A stretch of 64,000 bases of DNA from Geochorda sp036562495 (GTDB lineage: Bacteria; Bacillota; Limnochordia; Limnochordales; Geochordaceae). Under the pieces are notes generated by a model. It was not told where the DNA came from and searched no databases. It worked only from the letters and a program-made list of their open reading frames with translations. Made by a program: the position numbers and the translations under genes. The DNA lies in assembly GCA_036562495.1 (NCBI GenBank), contig DATCKA010000070.1, forward strand, positions 62,001 through 126,000, given 5' to 3'. Positions 1 through 9,530 of the stretch are shown here, piece after piece (the stretch's first letter is position 1; each line of letters opens with the position of its first letter).

Positions 1-593
1 TCGAGAAGGCCCACCCCGAGGTCTTCAACATCCTGCTGCAGGTGCTGGAGGACGGCCGGTTGACCGACGCCAAGGGGCGCACCGTCGACTTCCGCAACAC
101 GGTGCTCATCATGACCTCCAACGTGGGGGCGCAGGAGATCCACCGCCAGGCGCGCCTCGGCTTCCGGGCCACTCAGGACGAGCGCGACGCCTACGAGAGC
201 ATGAAGAAGAAGGTGCTCGAGGAGCTGCGGCGCACCTTCCGGCCCGAGTTCCTCAACCGCATCGACGAGGTCATCGTCTTCCACGCCCTCAACAAGGAGC
301 ACATCCGGCAGATCATCGACATCCTGCTCAAGCGGGTGGTCAAGGACCTGGAGGAGCGGGGCATCAAGGTGGAGTTCACCGAGGCGGCCAAGGAGGTGCT
401 GGCCGACGAGGGCTTCGACCCCGACTACGGGGCCAGGCCGTTGCGTCGGGCCATCCAGCGCCTGGTGGAAAACCCCCTCTCCGACGAGATGCTCAAGGGG
501 CGCTTCCGGGAGGGCGACACCATCGTGGTGGACGCCGTCGACGGCACGATCACGTTCAGCAAGAAGGAGGAACTCGCGCGAGCTCACCGCTGA
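1..593 (+). CDS. clpC: ClpC-type ATP-dependent Clp protease ATP-binding subunit (3' part only)
   Basis: Carboxy-terminal 196 residues of a Hsp100/Clp unfoldase that feeds substrates to ClpP; the reading frame is open from base 3 and the start lies outside the window. The visible part is the second AAA+ module: a sensor-1 stretch (LIMTSNVGA), the arginine-finger region (FRPEFLNRIDE) and the sensor-2 motif in the C-terminal D2 small domain (GARPLRRAIQ). The protein ends shortly after the small domain, as in ClpC. In Bacillus the clpC operon continues with radA and disA; here the next plus-strand gene is a lactate dehydrogenase. ClpC is favoured over ClpB from the position next to the disA block, but the linker domain that separates them is not visible. 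Confidence 0.93.
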   Translation, partial: EKAHPEVFNILLQVLEDGRLTDAKGRTVDFRNTVLIMTSNVGAQEIHRQARLGFRATQDERDAYESMKKKVLEELRRTFRPEFLNRIDEVIVFHALNKEHIRQIIDILLKRVVKDLEERGIKVEFTEAAKEVLADEGFDPDYGARPLRRAIQRLVENPLSDEMLKGRFREGDTIVVDAVDGTITFSKKEELARAHR

Positions 594-696
594 TAGGGGG
601 CAGGCTACGGAGGGTCGAGTGAGTGGTCGCGCGGCCGAGGGCATCGGCCGCCCGACCTTCTCAGGGAGACGGCGCCGACGAAAGGAGGCGAGGCCC

Positions 697-1755
697 TTGC
701 GGGCCGATCCAAGGACGCCCAAGGTGGGAGTCGTGGGGAGCGGGCTGGTCGGGTCGACCGTGGCCTACACCTTGCTGGTGAGAGGCGTGCACTGCGAGAT
801 CGTGCTGGTCGACATCAACCGGGCCAAGGCCGAGGGCGACGCGATGGACCTCAACCACGGCATCCCCCTGGCCGCCCCCTTGAGCATCCGAGCGGGCGAC
901 TACGCCGACCTCGCCGAGGCCGACGTGGTCATCGTCGCGGCCGGCGTCGCCCAGAAGCCGGGGGAGACGCGGCTGGAGCTCCTCCAGCGCAATGCCGCCA
1001 TCGTGGCCGACGTGGCGAGGCAGGTGGTGCGCCACGCTCCCGGGTGCATCCTCCTGGTCGTGACCAATCCCGTCGACGTCCTGAGCTACGTCGCCTACAA
1101 GTGCTCCGGGTTGCCCGCCGCGCGGGTCATCGGATCGGGGACGCTGCTCGACACGGCGCGTCTGCGCTTCCTGTTGGGGGAGCACTTCGGGGTGGACCCG
1201 CGAAGCGTGCACGCCTACGTCATCGGGGAGCACGGCGACTCGGAGCTGGTGGCGTGGAGCCTGGCCCACATCGCCGGGGTGCGGTTGCCGGAGCTGGGAC
1301 CCACGTGGGAGCAGGCTGTGCACGACGGGGCCCTCCAGCGGATCTTCGAACAGGTGCGGGGCGCCGCCTACGAGATCATCCGGCGCAAGGGAGCCACGTA
1401 CTACGCCGTCGCGCTGGCGGTGGCGCGGCTGGTGGAGACCATCCTGCAGGACCAGCGCTCGGTCTTGACGGTCTCGACGTACGTCGAGGACTGGCAAGGC
1501 ATCCGCGACATCTACCTGGGCATGCCGTGCGTGGTGGGGTGGTCGGGTGTCGAGCGCATGGTGGAGCTTCCACTGGCGCCCGATGAGCTGCAGGCGCTGC
1601 GTCGCTCCGCCGACCTGCTGCGGCGAGCGGCGGACGAGGTGGAGCCGATCATCGCCGCCCATCGGCCCGGCGCGGCCGGCGGCGACGGCTCGCTGCCCTC
1701 GAGCTCAGGGGTCGGCGCCGTCAGCGCCGCCGGCGAGCGCAGGGCAACCCAGTAG
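697..1755 (+). CDS. ldh: L-lactate dehydrogenase
   Basis: NAD-dependent interconversion of pyruvate and L-lactate in the cytosol. The Rossmann nucleotide motif GSGLVG lies at residues 14-19, the active-site loop reads AQKPGETR with Gln at 86 (Gln here favours lactate; malate dehydrogenases have Arg), and the catalytic His is in GEHGDSE at about 179. I start at TTG 697 because AAAGGAGG (681-688) sits 8 nt upstream; an in-frame GTG at 619 would add 26 basic residues with no family match. The protein is 352 residues, longer than the usual 310-320, because about 35 Gly/Ser-rich residues follow the conserved helix. The 3' end overlaps the convergent transporter gene by 244 bp. Confidence 0.93.
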   Translation: MRADPRTPKVGVVGSGLVGSTVAYTLLVRGVHCEIVLVDINRAKAEGDAMDLNHGIPLAAPLSIRAGDYADLAEADVVIVAAGVAQKPGETRLELLQRNAAIVADVARQVVRHAPGCILLVVTNPVDVLSYVAYKCSGLPAARVIGSGTLLDTARLRFLLGEHFGVDPRSVHAYVIGEHGDSELVAWSLAHIAGVRLPELGPTWEQAVHDGALQRIFEQVRGAAYEIIRRKGATYYAVALAVARLVETILQDQRSVLTVSTYVEDWQGIRDIYLGMPCVVGWSGVERMVELPLAPDELQALRRSADLLRRAADEVEPIIAAHRPGAAGGDGSLPSSSGVGAVSAAGERRATQ

Positions 1756-2912
1756 GCGGCGCCGATCACCAGCGCTCCCGCCCAGAAGGGAGCCGCCAGG
1801 CCGGCGACCTCGCCCAGGGCCCCTCCCAGCAGGGGCCCTGCCACGGCCCCTGCTCCGTTGACGGACTGCAGCACCCCGAAGGAGCGGCCCCGGTGCTCCG
1901 GAGGGGTGCGACGGGCCAGCAACACCCCTGTGGCCACCGCGACCGCGCTCGCGCCGAGCCCAAAGGCGAGCCGTGCCCCAGCCAGGAAGAGGGGATGGGC
2001 CACGAGCCCCTGGGCCGCGTGCATGAGGCTGGCGGCCACGATGCCGGTGCGAAGCAACCCCACCGGGTCGCGATCGCCCCACCTCGACGCGGCCGGCGCC
2101 CCGATGGCGGTCGCGACGCCGGCCGCCGAGTAGACCATGCCGGTCACCAGGGCGACGTCACGGCTCACCAGGGTAGCCACGTAGAGGGGCAGGGTGGGCT
2201 GGGTCATCACCTGGGCCATGCTGAAGAGGAGTTGGAGCCCCATGAGCCGCGAGACGCCGGGGTCGGCCAGGGCCTCCCGCACGTCTTGGACCACCCGGCG
2301 ACCGACCCGTCGCCAGTCGACGGGGCCCTGGGGCCGGACCTGCTCCTGGATGCCGCTCAGGATGGGCAGGAGCCCGGCCAGGGCCAGCAGCCCGGCGGCC
2401 ACGAGCATGGCGCCGCGGGGCCCCAGGAGCTGAGCCGACACCCCGCCGATGAGCGGCCCGCTGATGGCACCGGCCGCTGACGCAGCCTGGACGAGGCCCA
2501 ACGCGCGCCCCAGGTGGCTGTCGGGGGTGTTGGTGGCCACCAGCACGTTGGCAGCCGGGATGTAGCCGGCCAGGAAGCCGTTGATGGCACGCCAGATCAG
2601 CAGCTCCCACACCGACCGGGCCCGGGCCATGAAGACGTAGGTGACCGCGATGCCCAGGCCGGCCCGCACCATCATCGGGCGCTTGCCGACCTGGTCGGCA
2701 ATGGAGCCCCAGACCGGCGCCATCAGGCTGGAGGTGACGAAGTTGACGGCCAGGACCAGGCCCGACCAAAACGCCGTCTTGGAGGAGACGCCGACCTCGG
2801 TCACCAGGGCAGGCAGGAAAGGCGCGACGATGGAGAAGCCCATCGCCGCGATGAAGACCCCACCGGCTACGATGTAGACGTTGCGCCGCCAATCCGTCGC
2901 CAGTGTCCTCAC
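1512..2912 (-). CDS. Major facilitator superfamily transporter
   Basis: Twelve-helix-type MFS permease of the drug or multidrug efflux sort; substrate unknown. The start GTG (2910-2912) is followed by a first hydrophobic helix at residues 12-35, and the loop between helices 2 and 3 carries the MFS signature (residues about 68-78, GSIADQVGKRP). A second-half repeat (RWGDRDPVG) is seen near residue 270. The membrane domain ends near residue 393; the remaining 73 residues are Ser/Arg/Pro-rich and are read antisense to the end of the lactate dehydrogenase gene, so they may be an incidental extension. The gene stands alone on the minus strand between plus-strand ldh and trpS. Confidence 0.85.
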   Translation of the reverse strand: MRTLATDWRRNVYIVAGGVFIAAMGFSIVAPFLPALVTEVGVSSKTAFWSGLVLAVNFVTSSLMAPVWGSIADQVGKRPMMVRAGLGIAVTYVFMARARSVWELLIWRAINGFLAGYIPAANVLVATNTPDSHLGRALGLVQAASAAGAISGPLIGGVSAQLLGPRGAMLVAAGLLALAGLLPILSGIQEQVRPQGPVDWRRVGRRVVQDVREALADPGVSRLMGLQLLFSMAQVMTQPTLPLYVATLVSRDVALVTGMVYSAAGVATAIGAPAASRWGDRDPVGLLRTGIVAASLMHAAQGLVAHPLFLAGARLAFGLGASAVAVATGVLLARRTPPEHRGRSFGVLQSVNGAGAVAGPLLGGALGEVAGLAAPFWAGALVIGAAYWVALRSPAALTAPTPELEGSEPSPPAAPGRWAAMIGSTSSAARRSRSAERRSACSSSGASGSSTMRSTPDHPTTHGMPR

Positions 2913-2965
2913 GTCGCTCGCGGCCTATTAAATCACAGGACTCGGGTCGGGAAAAGGCCGCGAGG

Positions 2966-2971
2966 TATAAT
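2966..2971 (+). promoter_or_regulatory. Probable -10 box of trpS
   Basis: A perfect TATAAT lies 55 nt before the trpS start, in the intergenic gap where the MFS gene diverges. No convincing -35 hexamer is found 16-18 bp upstream. A start near 2978 would leave a leader of about 50 nt, too short for a T-box. Confidence 0.45.
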
Positions 2972-3026
2972 GGGCGCAAGACACAGCCTTGGGAGTCCAC
3001 CGACAGCCCGGACCAGGAGGTGCGAA

Positions 3027-4031
3027 TTGCCACGCATGACCCAGCACGTTGTCTTCTCCGGTATCCAGCCTAGCGGCATCATCCACGTCGGCAACCTCTT
3101 CGGTGCCATCCGCAACTGGGTCGAGCTCCAGTCGCAGCATCCTTGCTTCTTCTGCATCGTGGACTACCACGCCATCACGGTGCCGTACGACCCCAGGGAG
3201 ATGCCACAGCGGGTGCGCCAGGCCCTCCTGGTCAACGTGGCCGCCGGGCTGGACCCCGAGCGCTCCACCATCTTCGTCCAGTCCGACGTGCCGGAGCACA
3301 CGGAGCTGGCCTGGCTGCTCAACTGCATCACGCCCCTGGGGCAGCTGCAGCGGATGACCCAGTTCAAGGACAAGTCACGCAAGCACGCCGAGTCCGTCAA
3401 CGCGGGGCTGCTCAACTACCCGGTGCTGATGGCCGCCGACATCCTGCTCTACAAGGCAGACCGGATACCGGTCGGTGAGGATCAGATCCAGCACCTGGAG
3501 CTGACCCGGGACCTGGCGCGCAAGTTCAACCAGCTCTTCGGGGAGACGTTTCCGGAGCCCGAGCCCCTCCTCACGCGGGCGGCCCGCATCATGTCCCTCG
3601 ACGATCCGACCCGCAAGATGTCCAAGAGCGAGCCCGAGGGAGCCATCTCGGTGCTGGATCCACCCGAGGTCATCCGCGAAAAGGTGCGCCGGGCCGTGAC
3701 GGACGTGGGGCCCAGGGGCGACGAGATGAGCCCCGGCGTGCGCAATCTCTTCACCTTGCTCGAGGCCGCCGCGCCGGCCGAGACGTACCGGCACTTCCTC
3801 GACCAGTACCACCAGGGCACCCTGCGCTACGTCGACCTCAAGCAGGCCCTGGCCGAATCGCTCATCGAGGTGCTGCGGCCCATCCAGGCCCGCTACGAGG
3901 AGCTGGCGGCCCGACCCGAGACCGCCTTGGAGATCGCGGCCGCGGGCGCGGAGCGGGCCCGCCGGGTGGCGAAGGTGGTGCTGCAGGAGGTCCGCGAGCG
4001 GATGGGATTCACGTTCCGGCGCTCCTCCTGA
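3027..4031 (+). CDS. trpS: Tryptophanyl-tRNA synthetase
   Basis: Class I aminoacyl-tRNA synthetase charging tRNA-Trp. The HIGH-type motif appears as PSGIIHVGN (residues 15-23) and the KMSKS loop is intact at 197-201; the 334-residue length matches bacterial TrpS. The start is taken as TTG 3027 because AGGAGGT (3015-3021) is 5 nt upstream; ATG 3036 is the alternative, but is 14 nt from that site. It has its own -10 box and is followed after 36 nt by a thiolase gene. In Bacillus trpS is not found here, so its presence between clpC and disA is a local rearrangement. Confidence 0.97.
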   Translation: MPRMTQHVVFSGIQPSGIIHVGNLFGAIRNWVELQSQHPCFFCIVDYHAITVPYDPREMPQRVRQALLVNVAAGLDPERSTIFVQSDVPEHTELAWLLNCITPLGQLQRMTQFKDKSRKHAESVNAGLLNYPVLMAADILLYKADRIPVGEDQIQHLELTRDLARKFNQLFGETFPEPEPLLTRAARIMSLDDPTRKMSKSEPEGAISVLDPPEVIREKVRRAVTDVGPRGDEMSPGVRNLFTLLEAAAPAETYRHFLDQYHQGTLRYVDLKQALAESLIEVLRPIQARYEELAARPETALEIAAAGAERARRVAKVVLQEVRERMGFTFRRSS

Positions 4032-4067
4032 CCTGAGGGGGCGCCGGGTGCGGACGGGGGGCTTCGC

Positions 4068-5249
<1,182 letters not shown>

Positions 5250-5272
5250 GCCGCGCCACCGTCGGGCGCGGC
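5250..5272. terminator. Hairpin between convergent thiolase and csaA genes
   Basis: Perfect 8-bp inverted repeat GCCGCGCC / GGCGCGGC with a 7-nt loop, starting 1 nt after the thiolase stop and ending 5 nt before the csaA stop on the other strand. There is no T-tract on either side. Its position between convergent stops suggests a bidirectional terminator. Confidence 0.55.
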
Positions 5273-5277
5273 CATCG

Positions 5278-5646
5278 TCAGCCCACGGGCAGGCCGGGCG
5301 GGCAGGGGCGCTCCGGCTCCAGCAGGATGACCCGTCCCTCCTCGCCGACGGCGCCCAGGACCAGCACCTCCGACTTGAAGCCACCCACCCGCTTGGGCGG
5401 GAGGTTGACGACGGCCACCACCTGCCGCCCGACCAGCTGGTCGGGCGTGTAAAGGGCGGTGATCTGCGCGCTCGAGGTGCGCCGCCCCAGTGGGCCGAAG
5501 TCGATGACGAGACGATAGGCCGGGCGGTGCGTGCCTTGGGCCGGCCAGGCCTCTACCACGTGGCCGATGCGGATGTCGAGCCGCTCCCACACGTCGGGGG
5601 TCACCTGCGGCTTGAGGGGAGGCGGCGCAAGCCCATCTGCTGTCAC
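5278..5646 (-). CDS. csaA: CsaA-like tRNA-binding domain protein
   Basis: Single EMAP/tRNA-binding OB-fold protein of 122 residues, the size of CsaA, a dimeric protein reported to bind tRNA and to act as an export-related chaperone. Recognisable parts are the opening strand (DIRIGHVVEAWP), the central YRLVIDFGPLGRRTSSAQIT, the NLPPKRVGGFKSEVLVLGA core and the final ILLEPERP. The GTG start (5644-5646) is preceded by AGGAGGGAGGT at 9 nt. It is divergent from disA and convergent with the thiolase gene. The physiological role is unclear from context. Confidence 0.88.
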   Translation of the reverse strand: MTADGLAPPPLKPQVTPDVWERLDIRIGHVVEAWPAQGTHRPAYRLVIDFGPLGRRTSSAQITALYTPDQLVGRQVVAVVNLPPKRVGGFKSEVLVLGAVGEEGRVILLEPERPCPPGLPVG

Positions 5647-5722
5647 GGGTAGACTACCTCCCTCCTCGTCTCGAGCGTCCGGGGGCGCCTGTCGACGGGC
5701 CGACGGCTCGCGGGCTGCCCCG

Positions 5723-5752
5723 TTGTGGGCGCTCGGGACCCGATGCTATAAT
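5723..5752 (+). promoter_or_regulatory. Promoter of disA
   Basis: Perfect TATAAT at 5747-5752 preceded by TGC (extended -10) and by TTGTGG at 5723-5728 with an 18-bp spacer. Transcription would start near 5759, 58 nt before the chosen disA start. Confidence 0.7.
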
Positions 5753-5816
5753 CTTAGGGTGCTGACGAGCCCGCGTGCACGGTGGGAGAGGGCACCCGGG
5801 GGGCGTCGGGAGTGGA

Positions 5817-6905
5817 GTGAGACCCGCGAGGTTGGCCGACAGTCGGGACGATGCGTTGACCCGGGTGCTGCGGATGGTAGCGCCCGGGACGGCTCTGCGT
5901 GAAGGCCTCGAAAACATCCTTCGGGCCCGCACGGGGGCTCTCATCGTCGTCGGCGACAGCCCCCAGGTCCTGGAGCTGGTGGATGGCGGCTTCCACGTCG
6001 ACACCGAGCTCAACCCCTCGGCCCTCTACGAGCTGGCCAAGATGGACGGGGCCATCGTGCTCAGCTCGGACGCCCAGCGGATCCTGTATGCCAACGCCCA
6101 GCTCAACCCGGATCCCATGATCCCCACCTTCGAGACCGGGACCCGCCATCGAGCCGCCGAGCGCATGGCCAAGCAGACCGGCGAGCTGGTCATCTCCATC
6201 TCACAGCGCCGCAACATGGTAACCCTGTACAAGGGTGACATCAAGTACGTCCTGCGCGATCTCAACGTCATCATCTCCAAGGCCAACCAAGCCCTGTCGA
6301 CGTTGGAGCGCTATCGCAGCGTGCTCGAGCAGTCCCTGGTCAACTTGTCGGCGCTCGAGTTCGAGGATCTGGCCACCCTTCTCGACGTTGCCACGGTACT
6401 GCAGCGTGCCCAGATGGTGGAGCGCATCGCCTCGGAGATCCGGCGATACGTCGTAGAGCTGGGTACCGAGGGGCGTCTGGTGGAGATGCAGCTCGAGGAG
6501 CTGCTGAGCGAGATCGAGGACGAGGGCGCGCTGGTCTTCCGCGACTACTGGGTCCCGCAGGACGGCCGGCATCCCGACGAGGTCTGGGCGGAGCTCTGCC
6601 GCAGGACGGCCCAGGACGAGATCCCCGACGTCAACGTCATCCTCAAGGCCATGGGCCACGGCCAGGTGGCCAGCCTGGAGACGGCTGTGGTCCCTCGGGG
6701 CTATCGCATCCTCCACAAGATCCCCCGGCTTCCCATGCCCGTCATCGAAAACCTTGTGAAGAAGTTCCAGCGCCTTCCCAACATCCTGTCGGCTTCCATC
6801 GACCAGCTGGACGATGTGGAAGGCATCGGCGAGGTGCGGGCCAAGGCCATCAAGGAGGGGCTGCATCGCCTGCGGGAGCAGGTCCTGCTGGACCGGCACC
6901 TGTAG
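5817..6905 (+). CDS. disA: DNA integrity scanning diadenylate cyclase DisA
   Basis: Makes cyclic di-AMP from two ATP and monitors DNA branch structures. The diadenylate cyclase domain has the DGA motif (residues 77-79) and RHR (110-112); the helical middle follows and the C-terminal HhH DNA-binding domain contains DDVEGIGEVRAKAIKEGL. GTG 5817 is chosen because it gives 362 residues and places VAPGT at residue 21 as in the Bacillus protein; GTG 5775 is an alternative adding 14 residues, but would lie only about 16 nt from the predicted transcript start. radA, its usual partner, is not present upstream. Confidence 0.97.
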   Translation: MRPARLADSRDDALTRVLRMVAPGTALREGLENILRARTGALIVVGDSPQVLELVDGGFHVDTELNPSALYELAKMDGAIVLSSDAQRILYANAQLNPDPMIPTFETGTRHRAAERMAKQTGELVISISQRRNMVTLYKGDIKYVLRDLNVIISKANQALSTLERYRSVLEQSLVNLSALEFEDLATLLDVATVLQRAQMVERIASEIRRYVVELGTEGRLVEMQLEELLSEIEDEGALVFRDYWVPQDGRHPDEVWAELCRRTAQDEIPDVNVILKAMGHGQVASLETAVVPRGYRILHKIPRLPMPVIENLVKKFQRLPNILSASIDQLDDVEGIGEVRAKAIKEGLHRLREQVLLDRHL

Positions 6906-7027
6906 GCCATGCCCGGCCCGTTGGTGATGGTGCCGCAAAGAGCAAGACGGAGCCAGAAGGACACAGGACGAGAGCGATTGGCCTAGGCTTGCGTCACGAC
7001 GCCTCAGATGCCTGCACATCGTCTAGT

Positions 7028-7057
7028 TTGACAGTAGGTCTCCAAGACTGTTACCAT
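7028..7057 (+). promoter_or_regulatory. Promoter of carD
   Basis: Perfect TTGACA at 7028-7033 and TACCAT at 7052-7057, an 18-bp spacer, inside the otherwise empty 199-nt gap after disA. The -10 is weak, the kind of promoter CarD itself can act on. Confidence 0.5.
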
Positions 7058-7104
7058 TGGGAGGGTGCGGCCTCGTCGAGGGATGGGAGGTAAGGGGTCT
7101 CCTG

Positions 7105-7584
7105 ATGCAGTTCAAAGTGGGCGACAAGGTCGTCTATCCCATGCACGGGGCCGGCATCATCGAGGCCATCGAGGAGCGCGAGGTGCTCGGCCAGCGCCAG
7201 CAGTACTACATCATGAAGCTGCCGATGGGTGACATGCAGGTCATGATCCCGTTGCGCAGCGTCGAGGAGGTCGGCCTCCGCGAGGTGATCAGCCCCGAGG
7301 AGGTCAACCGGGTCTTCGAGGTGCTGCGCGGCGAGAAGACCAAGATGTCCCAAAACTGGAATCGTCGCTATCGGGCCAATCTCGAGAAGATCAAGAGCGG
7401 CGACATCTTCGAGGTGGCGGAGGTCGTCCGCAACCTGTCCATCCGCGACAAGGAGAAGGGCCTCTCGACCGGCGAGCGCCGGATGCTGGAGAGCGCCCGT
7501 CAGATCCTGATCTCCGAGCTGGTGCTGGCGCAGGGCATCCCGGCCGACGAGGTGGAGCGCCGCATCGACGCGATCCTGGGTTGA
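7105..7584 (+). CDS. carD: CarD-family RNA polymerase-binding transcription regulator
   Basis: Binds the beta subunit of RNA polymerase through an N-terminal Tudor-like domain and stabilises the open complex with a C-terminal helical domain. The N-terminal part (MQFKVGDKVVYPMHGAG, then QYYIMKLPMGDMQVMIPL) is the RNA-polymerase-interacting fold; the remainder from about residue 60 is helical and includes LSTGERRMLESARQIL. The ATG at 7105 is preceded by TAAGGGG at 7 nt and gives 159 residues, typical of the family. It precedes the PIN-TRAM and isoprenoid genes and probably starts that transcript. Confidence 0.95.
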   Translation: MQFKVGDKVVYPMHGAGIIEAIEEREVLGQRQQYYIMKLPMGDMQVMIPLRSVEEVGLREVISPEEVNRVFEVLRGEKTKMSQNWNRRYRANLEKIKSGDIFEVAEVVRNLSIRDKEKGLSTGERRMLESARQILISELVLAQGIPADEVERRIDAILG

Positions 7585-7636
7585 CGTACCACTCGGTCAA
7601 GGGCCAGTGGCGGGTGCACGGGGGTGACGGCACGGC

Positions 7637-8749
7637 ATGCTCTCGGCCGTGCTGCGGTGGCTTCTCGCGGTCTTGGGGGGCGTAGCGGGCTTCCGGACTG
7701 GCGAGCTGTTGGCCTCGATGGAGCTGCTCTCGACCCCGGCGGCCGGGTCGCCGGCGCAACGCCTGGCCCTGTCGTTGGGGCTTGCTCTGCTGGTTGGTCT
7801 GGCGGGTGCCGGGCTCGCACGGTGGGCGGAGGCGGGCCTGGTGGCCGTCACGACCCGCCTGCACAGGGTGCCGGTCGGCGACCTCCTGTGGGGTACCGTG
7901 GGCATGGTCGCCGCGTTGATCATCGCCTTCCTGGTGACGCTGCCCATCCCGCGAGACCTACCGGTGGTGGGCGACCTCATCCCGCTCGTCGTCACCGCGG
8001 CGGCAGCCTACGTGGGCGCGGTGGTGGGGGTGCGCCGGCGAGACGAGCTCGGGCATCTGCTGGCCCGCCGGCGCCGCCCGGCGGATGGAGCCCATGGCCC
8101 GGATGCCGAGGGGGAAGGCGCCGAGGGCAGCAATGGCCAGGGGCGACCCGTCCTGTTGGACACCAGCGCGATCATCGACGGTCGCATCGGTGACGTCTGC
8201 CGCACGGGCTTCATGGAGGGCACGCTGCTGGTGCCGAGCTTCGTCATCGAGGAGTTGCAGCGGATTGCCGACTCCACCGATCCGATTCGGCGCAATCGCG
8301 GCCGGCGCGGGCTCGACGTGCTGCAACGTTTGCAGAAGGAGCCCGGCGTCCATCTCCGCATCATCGAGGCCAACGGCCGTGGTGACGTCGACTCGCGCCT
8401 CATCAAGCTGGCCCAGCGCATGGGCGCCCGTGTGGTGACCAGCGACTTCAACCTCAACAAGGTAGCCGCCCTGCACGGCGTCAGCGTGCTCAACGTCAAC
8501 GAGCTGGCCAACGCGCTCAAGCCGGTGGTGCTGCCGGGCGAGGAGATGACGGTGCAGCTCATCCGTGACGGCAGGGAGCAGGGCCAGGGCGTGGGCTACC
8601 TGGACGACGGCACCATGATCGTGGTCGACGGCGGGCGGCGCTACATCGGCGAGACGGTGGACGTGACGGTGACCAGCGTGCTGCAGACCTCCGCGGGGCG
8701 CCTCATCTTCGCTCGCCCCAAGCACGACGGGCGGGCGTCGCAATCGTGA
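7637..8749 (+). CDS. Membrane PIN-TRAM domain protein (YacL family)
   Basis: A 370-residue membrane protein with several hydrophobic helices in the first 130 residues, then a PIN ribonuclease-like domain from about residue 171 (LLDTSAIIDGRIGDV, with acidic residues of the predicted metal site, and TSDFNLNKVA later) and a C-terminal TRAM RNA-binding domain from about 300 (GYLDDGTMIVVDGG...VTSVLQTSAGRLIFA). YacL homologues lie beside ispD in many Bacillota; the biochemical activity is not well established. The gene ends 7 nt before ispD, so translation is probably coupled. Confidence 0.92.
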   Translation: MLSAVLRWLLAVLGGVAGFRTGELLASMELLSTPAAGSPAQRLALSLGLALLVGLAGAGLARWAEAGLVAVTTRLHRVPVGDLLWGTVGMVAALIIAFLVTLPIPRDLPVVGDLIPLVVTAAAAYVGAVVGVRRRDELGHLLARRRRPADGAHGPDAEGEGAEGSNGQGRPVLLDTSAIIDGRIGDVCRTGFMEGTLLVPSFVIEELQRIADSTDPIRRNRGRRGLDVLQRLQKEPGVHLRIIEANGRGDVDSRLIKLAQRMGARVVTSDFNLNKVAALHGVSVLNVNELANALKPVVLPGEEMTVQLIRDGREQGQGVGYLDDGTMIVVDGGRRYIGETVDVTVTSVLQTSAGRLIFARPKHDGRASQS

Positions 8750-8756
8750 TGCCGGT

Positions 8757-9530
8757 ATGAAGACGGCTGCCGTCGTGGTGGCGGCTGGACAGGGCCGCCG
8801 CATGGCGGAGCGGTGGCAGCACTCCCCGCTGGCGGGCCTCCTCGGAGCTCCCGTGGCCAAGCAGTTCTTGCCGCTCGCGGGCAAGCCCGTGGTGGCCCAC
8901 GCGCTGTCGGTCTTCGAGGCGTGCGACGCCGTCGATGCGGTGGTGCTGGTCGTACCGGAGGCCGACGTCGCCTACGCGCGCCGCGAGGTGGTCGACCGCT
9001 TCGCGTTGCGCAAGGTGCGACACGTGGTCGCAGGCGGGCTGCGGCGTCAGGACTCGGTGCTGCGCGGGCTGTGGAGCCTGCGCGACGAAGGAGCCGACTG
9101 GGAGTACGTCGTCGTCCACGACGGCGTGCGCCCCCTGGTCACCGAGGCCCTGGTCCTCAAGGTGCTCGACGAGGCCCGCCGGTCGGGGGCGGCCACGTTG
9201 GGGCTGCCGGTTCGAGAGACCGTCAAGGTCATCGACTCGGACGGCATGGTGAGCCTGACGCCCGAGCGCAGCCGGCTTTGGACCATCCAGACGCCGCAGG
9301 CGTTTCGCTTCCGCCTGCTGCTCGAGGCCCACCAGCGGGCTGCCGAGCGTGACCTGGAGGGCCCCGACGACTGCGCACTGGTCGAGGCCATGGGGGAGCC
9401 GGTGCGGGTCGTGCTGGGGCACCCCGCCAACATCAAGGTGACGGAGCCGGAGGACCTTCTGGTGGCCGAGGCCCTGATGGGTTGCCGCCACGAGAGTGGC
9501 ACGGGGGTCGCGCGGCGCAATGGCAGCTGA
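8757..9530 (+). CDS. ispD: 2-C-methyl-D-erythritol 4-phosphate cytidylyltransferase
   Basis: Third step of the methylerythritol phosphate route to isoprenoids: joins CTP and MEP. The glycine-rich CTP loop AAGQGRRM opens the protein, followed by an unusual insertion of about 12 residues before KQFLPLAGKP; VHDGVRPLV and TPQAFR are the conserved substrate-binding motifs. The length, 257 residues, is slightly above the usual 225-240. It overlaps ispF by 11 nt if that gene starts at 9520. Confidence 0.97.
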   Translation: MKTAAVVVAAGQGRRMAERWQHSPLAGLLGAPVAKQFLPLAGKPVVAHALSVFEACDAVDAVVLVVPEADVAYARREVVDRFALRKVRHVVAGGLRRQDSVLRGLWSLRDEGADWEYVVVHDGVRPLVTEALVLKVLDEARRSGAATLGLPVRETVKVIDSDGMVSLTPERSRLWTIQTPQAFRFRLLLEAHQRAAERDLEGPDDCALVEAMGEPVRVVLGHPANIKVTEPEDLLVAEALMGCRHESGTGVARRNGS

